Numbered from the stretch's first letter, positions 25,551-34,240 are shown. The stretch is DNA of 44,693 nucleotides from a bacterium (GCA_003646045.1 QNDV01000001.1:1-44693); one strand, 5' to 3'. The notes: generated by a model from the letters alone, not told the origin. Numbers and translations are program-made.

Positions 25551-27238
25551 TGGCTGACACGATGGGCATCCCCACCGTCTCCATCACCGTGTTCCAGATC
25601 GCCACTGCCCAGGCTTTTGATGTTGCGTTGCCCAACGACAGTTACGTTCCGCGCCGGATGGCAACGGGCGTAGTTGGCGGCACGCTAGACGAGGCGGATG
25701 AAGGCGTGGCGGCGACGGTGGTCGATCACCTGGGCGTGCTTTGCAACGGCCTGGACGAATTCTGGTTTGAGAAGATTCACGCCTTACCTTCGCTCATCGC
25801 GTTGGGTAACTTACTGGCCACCACCTCACGAGACATCGAACTTTATAACGCCTATCGCGTGGACGCCCGAGAGCTGACGGCCTTTGTCAACAACGCTGAC
25901 AGCGGCGTCACCTTGGTAGGCTTTCCCACGCTGCCTACTTTTATCTCGCCCAGCAGCGGGTTGGTGTTCCAGGTCCAGGTCAGTACCATCGGCCCACCGG
26001 AACTTGACGGCACGCTGGACTTCACGCTAGACGTGGCGGCCGTCTCTGTGGCCATCACGGCGGTGCGTGTTGTGATGTTCCCCTTCGCTCCAGAAACCCC
26101 CATCAAGGAAACGCTGGAGTTCAAGACCGACGTGTTGACCGGCATAGACGGCAGCGAGCAGCGGGTGAGCGTGCGTAAAAAACCGCGCCAGATTATTGAG
26201 CTGCGTATCAAGACCGAAGAAGGTCACGAACGCCGCAGGCTACAGGCCCTGCTCAACAGCTGGCACCCCCGCGTATTTGGAGTACCCATTTGGTTTGAAG
26301 CGCGGCCCGCATCCGCCCAGGTTGTCACCGGCGCGTCCACCATCCAGGTAGACACTACGTATGGGGACTTCCGCGTTGACGCCTTGGCAATCGTCTGGTC
26401 GGACAGCGAGAGGTTTGACTCACTGGAGATTGCCAGTATGACCGATACCTCCCTTACGTTCAGCTCCTCGGTCGTTGCAACTCACGACAGCAACGCCCTG
26501 GTGATGCCGTTGCGCGTGGCCAGCACAGAGGGTAGAATTGGACGCAAGAAATACGCGGTGGGCTTGACCGAAGCACAGATCAGGTTCACCACCTTGGACA
26601 ACGACTCAGACATTGCCAGCGCCGCCCCGTTCAGTACCCATAATTCCAAGATCATGCTGGACGACCCGAACCTCATGACCGGCTCCACGCACGACGACAA
26701 TCTCATCCGCCAGGTGGACCGGCTGGACAACATGACTGCGCCCTTCATCCAGTTCAGTGACTGGCAAGATTCTATGCCCGCAACCAAGAAGGGTTGGCTG
26801 GCCGCGTCGGCACAAACTGTTTGGGAAGCGCGTCAGCTAGTTCATGAATTGCGCGGGTCGCAGGTCTCGTTCTACTTGCCTACTTTTTGGTATGACATTA
26901 TCGTGGTGAGTGACCTGAGCAGCGGGGCGGCCTTAATAGATATTGAACACATTGGCTACTCCACTTACATCCAGGCCCGTGAGCCCAACAAGTCGCTCTG
27001 GATTGAGTTGACAGACGGCACCATTCTTACTCGCGAAGTCTTGGCGTATGCGGTCGTGAGCAGTACGGTGGAGCGGCTGACTGTGGATGTCAGCTGGAGC
27101 AGCACCATCCCTGTTGAAGACATCGCCCGCGTGAGTTTCTTGCGGCTGGTTCGGATAGCCGGGGACCAGGTTCAGTTCCAGCATGACTTTGCCGGCGACG
27201 CAACTGTGACCACGAATATTTTGGGAGTCAAGCAGTGA
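25550..27238 (+). CDS. Tail tip assembly protein
   Basis: A 562-residue protein starting at ATG 25550 with AAGGAAG upstream; a longer in-frame version starting at 25472 would lie inside the previous gene. The centre has the typical sequence KPRQIIELRIKTEEGHERRR (about residues 211-230), then LNSWHPRVFGVPIWFEARP. The later DWQDSMPATKKGWLAAS and ELRGSQVSFYLPTFWYDI fit distal-tail or baseplate proteins placed before the hub in GTA-like tails. It contains no enzyme motif. It overlaps the hub gene by four bases. Function is assigned by order and resemblance. Confidence 0.7.
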   Translation: MADTMGIPTVSITVFQIATAQAFDVALPNDSYVPRRMATGVVGGTLDEADEGVAATVVDHLGVLCNGLDEFWFEKIHALPSLIALGNLLATTSRDIELYNAYRVDARELTAFVNNADSGVTLVGFPTLPTFISPSSGLVFQVQVSTIGPPELDGTLDFTLDVAAVSVAITAVRVVMFPFAPETPIKETLEFKTDVLTGIDGSEQRVSVRKKPRQIIELRIKTEEGHERRRLQALLNSWHPRVFGVPIWFEARPASAQVVTGASTIQVDTTYGDFRVDALAIVWSDSERFDSLEIASMTDTSLTFSSSVVATHDSNALVMPLRVASTEGRIGRKKYAVGLTEAQIRFTTLDNDSDIASAAPFSTHNSKIMLDDPNLMTGSTHDDNLIRQVDRLDNMTAPFIQFSDWQDSMPATKKGWLAASAQTVWEARQLVHELRGSQVSFYLPTFWYDIIVVSDLSSGAALIDIEHIGYSTYIQAREPNKSLWIELTDGTILTREVLAYAVVSSTVERLTVDVSWSSTIPVEDIARVSFLRLVRIAGDQVQFQHDFAGDATVTTNILGVKQ

Positions 27239-28041
27239 CATACTTAGACCGGGAGACATCGACAGAATCCGGCCAGCCGGTTGAACTTTATGTGTTCACA
27301 ATTGGGGCGGAGGTTTTCTATTACACCTCAGCCGAAGACACGGTAACGTGGGCGGCGCAGCAGTACGTGTCGCGCCAGATCACCCGTACCGACCCCGCCC
27401 AAGCAGACGGGGATCGCAAGCAGGAACTGACCGTCACGCTCCAGTCGGAAGACCCGGTGTGCGCCCGGTTCATCGGAGTGGTGCCGGGCCAATCAATGTT
27501 CTTGGACATCTTGCGCTTCCACCGCGCCGATACCCAGGCCGAGAATGTCTGGTCGGGCAAGATCATCGGCGTGAGCTTCAAGCTCCGGGGCGCAGTCTGC
27601 GAAATGAGCGGCATGACGAGCGAGGCCGCGCTGAACCGCACCATCCCCCGGTTCAAATACCAGGGCCTTTGTAACCACGTTTTGTACGACCTCAACTGCA
27701 AGATGCTGAAGGCCAGTTACCAACACACCAGCACCATCAGTGCTGTCGATGGGCGCACTGTAACCATCAACGGGATCAACACCGCCGAAGGTGACCAGTG
27801 GCCCGTGGGCGGGTACATAGATTTTGGCAGCTCAGATTATCGCCTGATCACGGCCCAGACGGGTGACGTGCTCTCGTTGATTCTGCCCTTCAGCGTGGAC
27901 GTGGTCGGCCAGTCCGTGGACGTGTACGCGGGGTGCGACCATACGCTGGCAACTTGCGCCGCCAAATTTAGCAACAACCTGAACTATGGGGGCTACGCTT
28001 TCGTGCCCACACTCAACCCCTTCAATGCGAGTATCGTATGA
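27235..28041 (+). CDS. Tail hub protein (phage BR0599 / GTA gp13-like)
   Basis: A 268-residue protein starting at GTG 27235, with GGAG seven bases upstream. Four cysteines, Cys146 and Cys155 (YQGLCNHVLYDLNCKM) and Cys234 and Cys241 (YAGCDHTLATCAAKF), plus the C-terminal NYGGYAFVPTLNPF, are the signature of the phage_BR0599/DUF2163 hub family. In the gene transfer agent tail the related hub carries an iron-sulfur cluster held by such cysteines. The protein joins the distal tail ring to the tip. It is coupled by 4-base overlaps to both neighbours. Confidence 0.8.
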   Translation: MTYLDRETSTESGQPVELYVFTIGAEVFYYTSAEDTVTWAAQQYVSRQITRTDPAQADGDRKQELTVTLQSEDPVCARFIGVVPGQSMFLDILRFHRADTQAENVWSGKIIGVSFKLRGAVCEMSGMTSEAALNRTIPRFKYQGLCNHVLYDLNCKMLKASYQHTSTISAVDGRTVTINGINTAEGDQWPVGGYIDFGSSDYRLITAQTGDVLSLILPFSVDVVGQSVDVYAGCDHTLATCAAKFSNNLNYGGYAFVPTLNPFNASIV

Positions 28042-30917
28042 TTTTTTGGATGCTACTTTTCTGGGTTGGCGCTTTTCTGCTCACTGAGATTCTGCGGCCC
28101 AAGCCCAACATGGAAGATGCCCGGCCCGCCGGTCAGGGCGACTTCCAATTTCCGACCGCAACCGAAGGCCGGGCCGTGCCTCTCATCTGGGGCAAGGTGA
28201 AGATCAAAGGCAGCAATGTCATCTGGTACGGCAACGTCCGTTCCGTGGCCATCACCGAAGACGTAAAGACCGGCTTGTTCAGTAGCGACACCGTCACTAC
28301 CGGCCACAAGTATTACGTTGGACTCCAGTTCGCGCTTTGCCTTGGGCCGGGCGTTGTGTTGAAGGCCATTCGCGTCAACGAGAAGTCTCTTTGGAGCGGC
28401 ACCAGGGCGGCCGAAAGTACCTTCAATGTTTCCAGGCTAAGCATCCTGGGTGGAAACGAATTTGGGTCTGGGGGTATCTCTGGTACGGTGGGTTTTTATC
28501 CTGGCGCCATCGATCAAAGCATCAACGCCTACTTGGCTGGCAAGCAGTCACCCAATGTTGCCTACCGGGGCACCAGCTACGTTGTGTTCCAGGGCGGCTA
28601 CATTGGCAACAGCCCCAACATCGTGCCGTGGGAATTTGAAGCAGAGCGATACCCAGACGGACTCAACATGGCCGCCGCTGACCCCGGCGCAGAAAACCCC
28701 ACCAACGGCACAGCCAACCCTATGAACGTGATCTACGAAATCATGACGGATGACATCTGGGGTTTGGGCATACCGTCCAGCGAGATTGACGTGGTTAATT
28801 TCCAGGACGCCGCCTCTGCCCTGTACGCAGAGGGTAATGGTTTCGCCATGCTCATGGACCGGGAAAAACAGGCCAGCGATATGATCAACGAAGTCGTCCG
28901 GCAGGTTGACGGCACGCTGTGGTTTGATCGCGGGGCCGGGCAGTGGAAGATGACTCTCATCCGCGACGGCTACGACCCTGGCACGTTGCCGGAGTTCGAT
29001 GAGAGTAACATACTGGAGCTGTCAGAGTACACGCGGCAGACCTGGGAAGAAACGACCAACGAAGTGCGGCTGAGTTACATCGACATTGACGACAACTACA
29101 AGGAAACTTATGCCTTCGCCCAAGACATGGGCAATCATCTTATCCAGGGCGGCAGTGTCGCGTCTGAAGTGCGATACCCCGGCGTACGGGACAAGGCGTT
29201 GGCCAACTCACTTGCGTGGCGTGAACTGCGCGTACTGACTTACCCGCTGTCCAAAATTACGGTCAAGATGAACCGCGATGGATTTGCGCTTCGGCCCGGC
29301 TCGCTGTTCAAGTACAGCAACACCCGGCTGGGGATCGACGGCGTTGTTTACCGCGTGGGCCGGTTCGCGCCTGGTACGTTATTGAGCGGCGAAATAAATG
29401 TGTTCGCGGTCGAAGATATTTTCAGCACCGGGGTGGGCACGTTTGGTGACCCGGTAGGCAGTGGCTGGGTTGAGCCCAACGATGCGGCCGTGCCCGTTGT
29501 GAGCGCGGATACGGTTGTGTTTGAGGCCGGGCGGCAGATGGTTGTTCAAGACCCCTTCGCGCCCACGCTGGAGCCACGGGTATGGATGGGGGCACGGAAC
29601 CCCGGCGGCGGCACCGTGCGCTTCCAGAGTTACCTTCGCACCGGTCCCAGCCATCCAACCAGCGGGGCGTTCACGGAGGACGCTGAGGTGAGGGCGTTCT
29701 TGCGCGGGGCCAACCTCACCGCTGACGTGGAGGCCTATGCAGCCGTGTCTCTGCGGCCCACCAACGTGCTTACGATTGACATGGAAATTGCTGACCCGGA
29801 TGACATCAGCGACCTTCTGGTTGCCGGCAACAACGGTGACGTCGCGTCGTTGGTTAACATTGTGAAAATCAACGATGAGATTTTGGGCTTTTTGAACCTC
29901 ACTGACTTTGGCACGTTCTATCGCATGTCTGTCTTCTACCGGGGCCTGTTTAATACCAACCAAGCGGCCCACTCCATTGGCGACACGGTTTGGTTCCTGG
30001 GCCAGACGGGCGGCAGCTTGACGCGGATCAGTATGGCAGACAGCCACGACGAAATGGGACTCCAGCTGCGCAGCGTGGACCTCTTGGAGGAAGTTGTTGA
30101 GGGACTCACGCCCGTGGAGGACGTGAGCTTGGTCCGGCTCTGGCGGCAACCGCTGCCCGTGCGCGATCCAGTTATAAATTCCACCTACGCTGACACCACG
30201 AACGTGAGCTTGGACGTACAGTACACCACGCCCACCGGCCGCCTGGGCGAAGATGCTTCGGCGTTGCTGCTGGAGTGCACGGTGCGGGACTGGCGCGTGG
30301 ATGATGTTCGGACCGACCACGTCCTGACTGCCCAATACGAAGACGACGCCCCGGAGCTGGACTACGTGCTCACCCTGGACCCGGCCGGTACACCGGCGGT
30401 GTTGGCGGCGTTGGTCATCACCGACCCCTGGGTCGACACCCAGGTTTGGGCCTTGCGCAACGACATGATAATCGCCGTGGGTATTAACACGCCCATGCCC
30501 ACTACCGCCAGCTTGTCAATTTCTCCTCGGCACACGCCGCCCGAAATTGGCACTGAGATCACCGGCGTGGCGTTGGTCCACGAGTTCGCAATTACCTCTG
30601 AACTCCACGACGATGATCTGCACGTGGGTGGCTTGGCGGCCAACACCGCCAGCGCCGCTATCAGTTTCACAGAGACGGGCGCATACGCTTTCGACATCAA
30701 CACGGCCCTGCCGTCCAGCGGTATCTTGGAGGCCGATGTTGACGGCGGCGGATACGTGACCGTGATCGCGGCCGGGAACACAACCGGAACGCTGACCACC
30801 AGCGGCGGCGGCCCCTACAGCGTGGTGCTTCGGTTCACGGTAGCGCCCACCGACGACCAGTACTTCCGCATCACCGGCCCCACGGCCGAAGATGGCAACG
30901 GCGTACTGCTCGCATAA
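28038..30917 (+). CDS. Tail tip / central fibre protein (host contact)
   Basis: A 959-residue protein starting at ATG 28038. It opens with a hydrophobic helix (residues 1-20), then GRAVPLIWGKVKIKGSNVIW, the entry typical of tip attachment proteins of the lambda J and GTA megatail type. The middle part (about 235-460) has the hub-like DMINEVVRQVDGTLWFDRGA and a region with TYPLSKITVKMNRDGFALRP. The C-terminal 300 residues are beta-rich (ITGVALVHEFAITSEL) and probably bind the receptor. The promoter for the lysis genes follows immediately. Confidence 0.82.
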   Translation: MIFWMLLFWVGAFLLTEILRPKPNMEDARPAGQGDFQFPTATEGRAVPLIWGKVKIKGSNVIWYGNVRSVAITEDVKTGLFSSDTVTTGHKYYVGLQFALCLGPGVVLKAIRVNEKSLWSGTRAAESTFNVSRLSILGGNEFGSGGISGTVGFYPGAIDQSINAYLAGKQSPNVAYRGTSYVVFQGGYIGNSPNIVPWEFEAERYPDGLNMAAADPGAENPTNGTANPMNVIYEIMTDDIWGLGIPSSEIDVVNFQDAASALYAEGNGFAMLMDREKQASDMINEVVRQVDGTLWFDRGAGQWKMTLIRDGYDPGTLPEFDESNILELSEYTRQTWEETTNEVRLSYIDIDDNYKETYAFAQDMGNHLIQGGSVASEVRYPGVRDKALANSLAWRELRVLTYPLSKITVKMNRDGFALRPGSLFKYSNTRLGIDGVVYRVGRFAPGTLLSGEINVFAVEDIFSTGVGTFGDPVGSGWVEPNDAAVPVVSADTVVFEAGRQMVVQDPFAPTLEPRVWMGARNPGGGTVRFQSYLRTGPSHPTSGAFTEDAEVRAFLRGANLTADVEAYAAVSLRPTNVLTIDMEIADPDDISDLLVAGNNGDVASLVNIVKINDEILGFLNLTDFGTFYRMSVFYRGLFNTNQAAHSIGDTVWFLGQTGGSLTRISMADSHDEMGLQLRSVDLLEEVVEGLTPVEDVSLVRLWRQPLPVRDPVINSTYADTTNVSLDVQYTTPTGRLGEDASALLLECTVRDWRVDDVRTDHVLTAQYEDDAPELDYVLTLDPAGTPAVLAALVITDPWVDTQVWALRNDMIIAVGINTPMPTTASLSISPRHTPPEIGTEITGVALVHEFAITSELHDDDLHVGGLAANTASAAISFTETGAYAFDINTALPSSGILEADVDGGGYVTVIAAGNTTGTLTTSGGGPYSVVLRFTVAPTDDQYFRITGPTAEDGNGVLLA

Positions 30918-30922
30918 AAAGG

Positions 30923-30951
30923 TTGTCGAGGGCGTGCCGATAGACTATGGT
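30923..30951 (+). promoter_or_regulatory. Promoter for the lysis gene block
   Basis: TTGTCG (30923-30928), a 17-bp spacer and TATGGT (30946-30951), directly after the tail tip stop. Transcription would start near 30958, leaving a leader of about 38 bases with AAGGAG before ATG 30996. It is similar in layout to the promoters at 1922 and 8459. Confidence 0.5.
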
Positions 30952-30995
30952 ATCGACGTTGGTTTTTGAGACCACTTCTAACAAGGAGCAGAACA

Positions 30996-31232
30996 ATGGC
31001 GTACAACAAAGATCAGGTACAGGCCCTGGGCGCGAAGATCGTTGACATGGTCAACGCGGTCGCCGACGGGGTTGACGTTTCCGACGTGAGCGTCGGCATG
31101 GATTTACTGGCGGCCTTCATGTCGGCCAGTGATGAGATTGCGACAGACAAAGACGCGGCTGTTTTGGACATCGTGGCTGGGGCAACCAGCGCGTTTGCTG
31201 ACCAGCGCCGCAACCCCGAGGTGCCGGCATAA
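30996..31232 (+). CDS. Small hypothetical protein before the holin candidate
   Basis: A 78-residue protein starting at ATG 30996, with AAGGAG nine bases upstream; an in-frame start at 30966 lies in the leader and lacks a site. It is acidic and helical (GVDVSDVSVGMDLLAAFMSA) with no strong membrane helix. It is the first gene behind the lysis-block promoter and overlaps the next gene by one base. A lysis-regulating role is possible but unproven. I recognise no family. Confidence 0.65.
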   Translation: MAYNKDQVQALGAKIVDMVNAVADGVDVSDVSVGMDLLAAFMSASDEIATDKDAAVLDIVAGATSAFADQRRNPEVPA

Positions 31233-31561
31233 TGTTTGCCGAATTATTTGGTGGGCTGTTGACGGGCGTTACTGAAGTTTTTCAGGTCGCCGGGCCAGCC
31301 CTTGTTTCGGGGGCCGTGATGAAGCACGGCATCCGCAAGCTGCCCAACAATGCCATCCCCGCGATCAACGGCGTGCTGGGCTTGGGCCTGGCGCTGCTGT
31401 CGGGCGCAGACGTTGGCACCGCCGCCCAGGCTGGCGTACTCACCGCCGTCGGTGGTACGGGCACGCACCAGCTTCTGAAGATCACAACTCGCAAATTATT
31501 GAGTGGCCGGATGAACGGCGCTTCTCGGAAAGTTGGCCCCGGTGACCAGCTCTCGATCTAG
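31232..31561 (+). CDS. Putative holin
   Basis: A 109-residue protein starting at ATG 31232. Two hydrophobic stretches (about residues 8-30 and 42-80, with GVLGLGLALLSGADVGTAAQ) are followed by a basic C-terminal tail (KITTRKLLSGRMNGASRK). This layout, two membrane segments and a positively charged end, fits a class II-like holin that makes inner-membrane holes so that the endolysin can reach the cell wall. It lies two genes before the endolysin. Sequence-level family assignment is not certain. Confidence 0.6.
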   Translation: MFAELFGGLLTGVTEVFQVAGPALVSGAVMKHGIRKLPNNAIPAINGVLGLGLALLSGADVGTAAQAGVLTAVGGTGTHQLLKITTRKLLSGRMNGASRKVGPGDQLSI

Positions 31562-31570
31562 GAGAACACG

Positions 31571-31942
31571 ATGACTGTGCCCACGTCTTTAGCGCCGACC
31601 GAATACGGGTTGATCGGGTTCCTCCTGATTTTGGTCTGGAAAGTTTTGGGCGTGGGCCAGCAACTATTTCTCGCCCGGCGGGGCGCGGGTGACAGCCTTC
31701 CGTACCCCTGTGCGAAGGACCCAGTTCACTTCCAACGAATAAAAGAAATGCATCAAATGGCCAAAGCAGACGAGACCGACAAAGCACGCGGCATGTACGG
31801 CTGCCAGTGGAAGGATCGCGATGAAGTTCGTGACCTTCTGGAGCTGATGCGAAAGTCAATCCACGCCTCCAATAATCAAACACACGCCATCAAAGCTCTC
31901 ACCGATGAAATGAGACTCGAAAGGAACGGCCGCACGCCATGA
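31571..31942 (+). CDS. Membrane-anchored lysis-block protein
   Basis: A 123-residue protein starting at ATG 31571 after AGGAG. One membrane helix lies near the N-terminus (YGLIGFLLILVWKVLGVG, about residues 12-29). A charged, helical, soluble part follows, ending in MRLERNGRTP. A single anchor plus a long helical outer region between holin and endolysin resembles an inner-membrane spanin or an accessory holin. No lipoprotein partner is seen nearby on this strand. It overlaps the endolysin gene by four bases. Confidence 0.6.
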   Translation: MTVPTSLAPTEYGLIGFLLILVWKVLGVGQQLFLARRGAGDSLPYPCAKDPVHFQRIKEMHQMAKADETDKARGMYGCQWKDRDEVRDLLELMRKSIHASNNQTHAIKALTDEMRLERNGRTP

Positions 31943-32487
31943 ACATTGAAGTGCTGGACCGAATCTTGAAGACCGAGGGCGGCTACGTCAACGACTCAAC
32001 TGACCGGGGCGGGGAAACCTTCTGCGGCGTGAGTCGCCACAACTGGCCGGGGTGGCGCGGGTGGCTGGTGGTGGATGAACAAAAGCCCGACGGCACGCCC
32101 AAGTTGACTCCCCAACTCAAGGGCATGCTGGCCACGTTCTATCGCGAGAATTTCTGGGACCGTCTCCACTGTGAATCGTTCTCCGCGTCTCTCGCCTATG
32201 AGGTGTTTGACATGGCGGTGAATTTGGGCGTAGGCAGAACCGGGGCCTTGCTCCAAGAGGCGCTGAACCTTCTGAACCGAAATGAGAAAAGCTGGGAGGA
32301 GATTGCCCAGGACGGGCAGGTGGGACCCAAGACCTTAGCCGTCCTACGGGTTGCCCTCAACAGCGCGGGCGGGGAGGCGCACCTGCAGCGCGTGCTAGCG
32401 GCCCTCCAGGGTGAGCACTACCTCAAGCTGGTCCGGCGCCAACCCAAGCAGGAGCGGTTCTTGCGAGGGTGGCTCAAAAGGGCCTAA
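31939..32487 (+). CDS. Endolysin, GH108-type muramidase
   Basis: A 182-residue protein starting at ATG 31939. The N-terminal EGGYVND with expected catalytic Glu13, then STDRGGETFCGVSRHNW, is the signature of glycoside hydrolase family 108 N-acetylmuramidases. The YRENFWDRL and LAYEVFDMAVNLG segments and the C-terminal peptidoglycan-binding-type region (QDGQVGPKTLAVLR) are as expected. It cleaves the glycan strands of the host wall at the end of infection. There is no signal peptide, so it depends on the holin. It is the last rightward gene. Confidence 0.92.
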   Translation: MNIEVLDRILKTEGGYVNDSTDRGGETFCGVSRHNWPGWRGWLVVDEQKPDGTPKLTPQLKGMLATFYRENFWDRLHCESFSASLAYEVFDMAVNLGVGRTGALLQEALNLLNRNEKSWEEIAQDGQVGPKTLAVLRVALNSAGGEAHLQRVLAALQGEHYLKLVRRQPKQERFLRGWLKRA

Positions 32488-32532
32488 AAGGCCCCGTTCC
32501 CCAGCCCTCCACCCCCGCGTTGCTTAGCGGGG
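32480..32532. terminator. Convergent-end hairpins
   Basis: Between the endolysin and the leftward gene ending at 32558 lie two stems: GGGCC (32480-32484) with GGCCC (32490-32494), and CCCCGC (32513-32518) with GCGGGG (32527-32532). Neither has a good T run. They are at the point where rightward and leftward transcription meet, so a bidirectional termination role is plausible. Confidence 0.35.
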
Positions 32533-32557
32533 CAGCTAGGGCGCTTAGATTTGAGAT

Positions 32558-32740
32558 TCAAGAACCCCCGCCACCACGGAATAACCGGGCCAGAGCCTTG
32601 ATCAGGTCACTGGGCTTTTCGCCCATGAGACGGAAGCAGATGGAGACGACGAGCGCCGCCCCGGCCCACGGGGCCAGAGTCGTCAACACGTCAATCAGGC
32701 GGGTCAAGGCTTCGGCGGTTTCCAAGTTCATGTTGTTCAT
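32558..32740 (-). CDS. Small membrane protein, last gene of the leftward block
   Basis: A 60-residue protein starting at ATG 32740. It has one hydrophobic helix in the middle (TLAPWAGAALVVSICFRLM, about residues 22-40), followed by a basic amphipathic tail ending in Gly-Gly-Gly-Gly-Ser. The size fits pinholin or antiholin-like proteins, and it lies opposite the lysis cassette. It overlaps the gene at 32691-32879 by 50 bases. The function is unknown. Confidence 0.55.
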   Translation of the reverse strand: MNNMNLETAEALTRLIDVLTTLAPWAGAALVVSICFRLMGEKPSDLIKALARLFRGGGGS

Positions 32741-32879
32741 TTTTAAACTCGTCAATCAACGTGGCCTGCAACAGCCGGTCATTCGTGTCCAGTCGCGCTT
32801 CAAGATGGTCCAGCCGGATCAAAAGACCGGCCACTACCAAGAATAAAACTGCGACAAGAATTAGGTTGAGAATCCACAT
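32691..32879 (-). CDS. Small membrane protein with coiled-coil tail
   Basis: A 62-residue protein starting at ATG 32879, with AAGGAG upstream. An N-terminal membrane helix (MWILNLILVAVLFLVVAGLL) is followed by a charged helical segment (RLDHLEARLDTNDRLLQATL). The shape resembles small inner-membrane spanin-like or exclusion proteins. It lies beside another membrane gene and a secreted protein gene on the same strand, suggesting an envelope-directed set. No family recognised. Confidence 0.6.
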   Translation of the reverse strand: MWILNLILVAVLFLVVAGLLIRLDHLEARLDTNDRLLQATLIDEFKNEQHELGNRRSLDPPD

Positions 32880-32972
32880 GGTGTCTTTGCTCCTTGGGGA
32901 GCGAGACCGGTGCCGCCTTGGGTGGGGGGATTGGAGGGAACACCCGCAGCAACGACCGGCCTCGCGTTACGT

Positions 32973-33365
32973 TTAATCGTCCACGAAAGGTTTGCCGCCA
33001 GTGCCGGGCGCGGGCGGAATTGGAATGTAAGAATCGGACCATTCGCTGAGTGGCCCAGTTTGCCCCCAGATGTCAGTCGCGCTCACGGCCACCGAAGATG
33101 GAACGCCGATCAACAAGCTCACATAAGCTGACGCCGTGTCGGCCACAGCGTGCGGCGCGGCCTCCACGCCATAGAGCATGGTGTCACTGGGCGTGGCGAT
33201 GAAGATATTGTATTCCTTGATCCAGCCGTCCAAGGTCTCGGTGCCGCCGCTCGTTGAGTCCGGCTGGGTCCACTTGAACAGGTGGAGCGATCGGTCCTGC
33301 GCCCCCGCGCTGCTGGCCAGAAGTATGGCCACCAATACGAGCGCCAACGTCAGTCGTCTCATCAT
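32973..33365 (-). CDS. Secreted protein with fibronectin III-like domain
   Basis: A 130-residue protein. ATG 33365 is chosen because GAGGAGG lies seven bases upstream; a longer in-frame start at 33440 has no such site. Residues 1-22 form a clear signal peptide (MMRRLTLALVLVAILLASSA) ending in an AGA cleavage site. The mature part resembles one fibronectin type III domain (YNIFIATPSDTMLYGVEAA; VAVSATDIWGQTGPLSEWSD). A protein exported into the periplasm by a phage may act on the host envelope, for example in exclusion of other phages. That role is inference. Confidence 0.7.
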   Translation of the reverse strand: MMRRLTLALVLVAILLASSAGAQDRSLHLFKWTQPDSTSGGTETLDGWIKEYNIFIATPSDTMLYGVEAAPHAVADTASAYVSLLIGVPSSVAVSATDIWGQTGPLSEWSDSYIPIPPAPGTGGKPFVDD

Positions 33366-33450
33366 GAATCTTCCTCCTCGGAAATAAGGGAACGCGGTTT
33401 TCCGCTTCTGGAACTTAGCTTGGATATTGCCCCCCGTCAAGCGTGACCTC

Positions 33451-33825
33451 CTACCATAGTTTGGACACGGAGTCCCACAGCTTGATCCGGCTGAGGTTCA
33501 CCCCGTCTCGTTGGGCGTGAGCCTTGACCTCGCTCCACCACTTTCCTTTTGTGAGCTGGCTGAAGGGCAGCACCACCTCGCAATATCTCTCGGTGCCGTC
33601 GTCGTCACGGAAGATGCCCCGGCAATAACTGATGTCCCAGAACGGGAACCCCGCGTCGGTCAGCATGCGGAAGCGTTCCAGCCGAAGCAGCCGACAGTCG
33701 GCCCAATCAATCCGGTTGGCGGCGGCCTCGTCCAGGCACGCCCGCCCTTCGTCTGTGAGATAGAAGTTGCCGATGCCGTTGGTCTCGTCTGGGTAGTTGT
33801 TCGGGTCGTCGTATCGTCCAGTCAT
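33451..33825 (-). CDS. Hypothetical protein
   Basis: A 124-residue protein starting at ATG 33825, with TGGAG ten bases upstream. Soluble and charged, it has a central YLTDEGRACLDEAAANRIDW and a C-terminal WWSEVKAHAQRDGVNLSRI. The residues DEGRACLDEA resemble a small helical DNA-binding or winged fold but are not diagnostic. It overlaps the upstream gene by four bases (ATGA) and belongs to the second leftward block. No family recognised. Confidence 0.65.
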   Translation of the reverse strand: MTGRYDDPNNYPDETNGIGNFYLTDEGRACLDEAAANRIDWADCRLLRLERFRMLTDAGFPFWDISYCRGIFRDDDGTERYCEVVLPFSQLTKGKWWSEVKAHAQRDGVNLSRIKLWDSVSKLW

Positions 33826-34031
33826 CTTATTATCTCCAGTGCCCGGTGCAGGGCTTTGTACTTGGTGAGTTGGGTAGTGGCGGTGGGCTCGCCGTAGCGT
33901 GCGCTGGGGTAGCCGGGGTTCAACCGGCGGCACACCGTAGCCAGCCACGCCCCGCTGGGCAGCTGGGCTACGTTGACAACAAAGCCCCGGCGCTCGTAGG
34001 TGAAATATTGGAGGTCCATATAGCCGTTCAT
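33822..34031 (-). CDS. Small hypothetical protein
   Basis: A 69-residue protein starting at ATG 34031, behind a good GGAGG site. It has a beta-type N-terminal part (YMDLQYFTYERRGFVVNVAQ), then PSGAWLATVCRR and a helical end (LTKYKALHRALEIIR). This layout fits a small single-domain protein similar to those phages use as inhibitors. It shares four-base overlaps with its neighbours on both sides, arguing for a real operon gene. No family recognised. Confidence 0.65.
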   Translation of the reverse strand: MNGYMDLQYFTYERRGFVVNVAQLPSGAWLATVCRRLNPGYPSARYGEPTATTQLTKYKALHRALEIIR

Positions 34032-34240
34032 GATTGACCTCCATCGATGCCCCACCAGGTCCAAACTTCGCCGCACTGATCGCACTCACCGGGGGTGCCG
34101 TCGTCTTCGCCTTCAAAGTCGGCGGCCGCGCCCAGGTCCAGCCCACACCCAGGGCAGGTGAACGGGCGGCACTCACTCTGGGCTGCCCGGTTCATCATGC
34201 CCATGTCTCCTGCGTCTTCGTTGCCGTGCCAGTCGTTCAT
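34028..34240 (-). CDS. Small zinc-ribbon-like protein
   Basis: A 70-residue acidic protein starting at ATG 34240 with GGAGG upstream. It contains two Cys-x2-Cys knuckles, FTCPGCGLDL and GECDQCGEVW, 21 residues apart. This is the usual zinc-ribbon arrangement, and an acidic loop lies between them. Zinc ribbons in phage early genes often bind nucleic acid or host polymerase. Here the partner is unknown. It overlaps both neighbours by four bases. Confidence 0.7.
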   Translation of the reverse strand: MNDWHGNEDAGDMGMMNRAAQSECRPFTCPGCGLDLGAAADFEGEDDGTPGECDQCGEVWTWWGIDGGQS

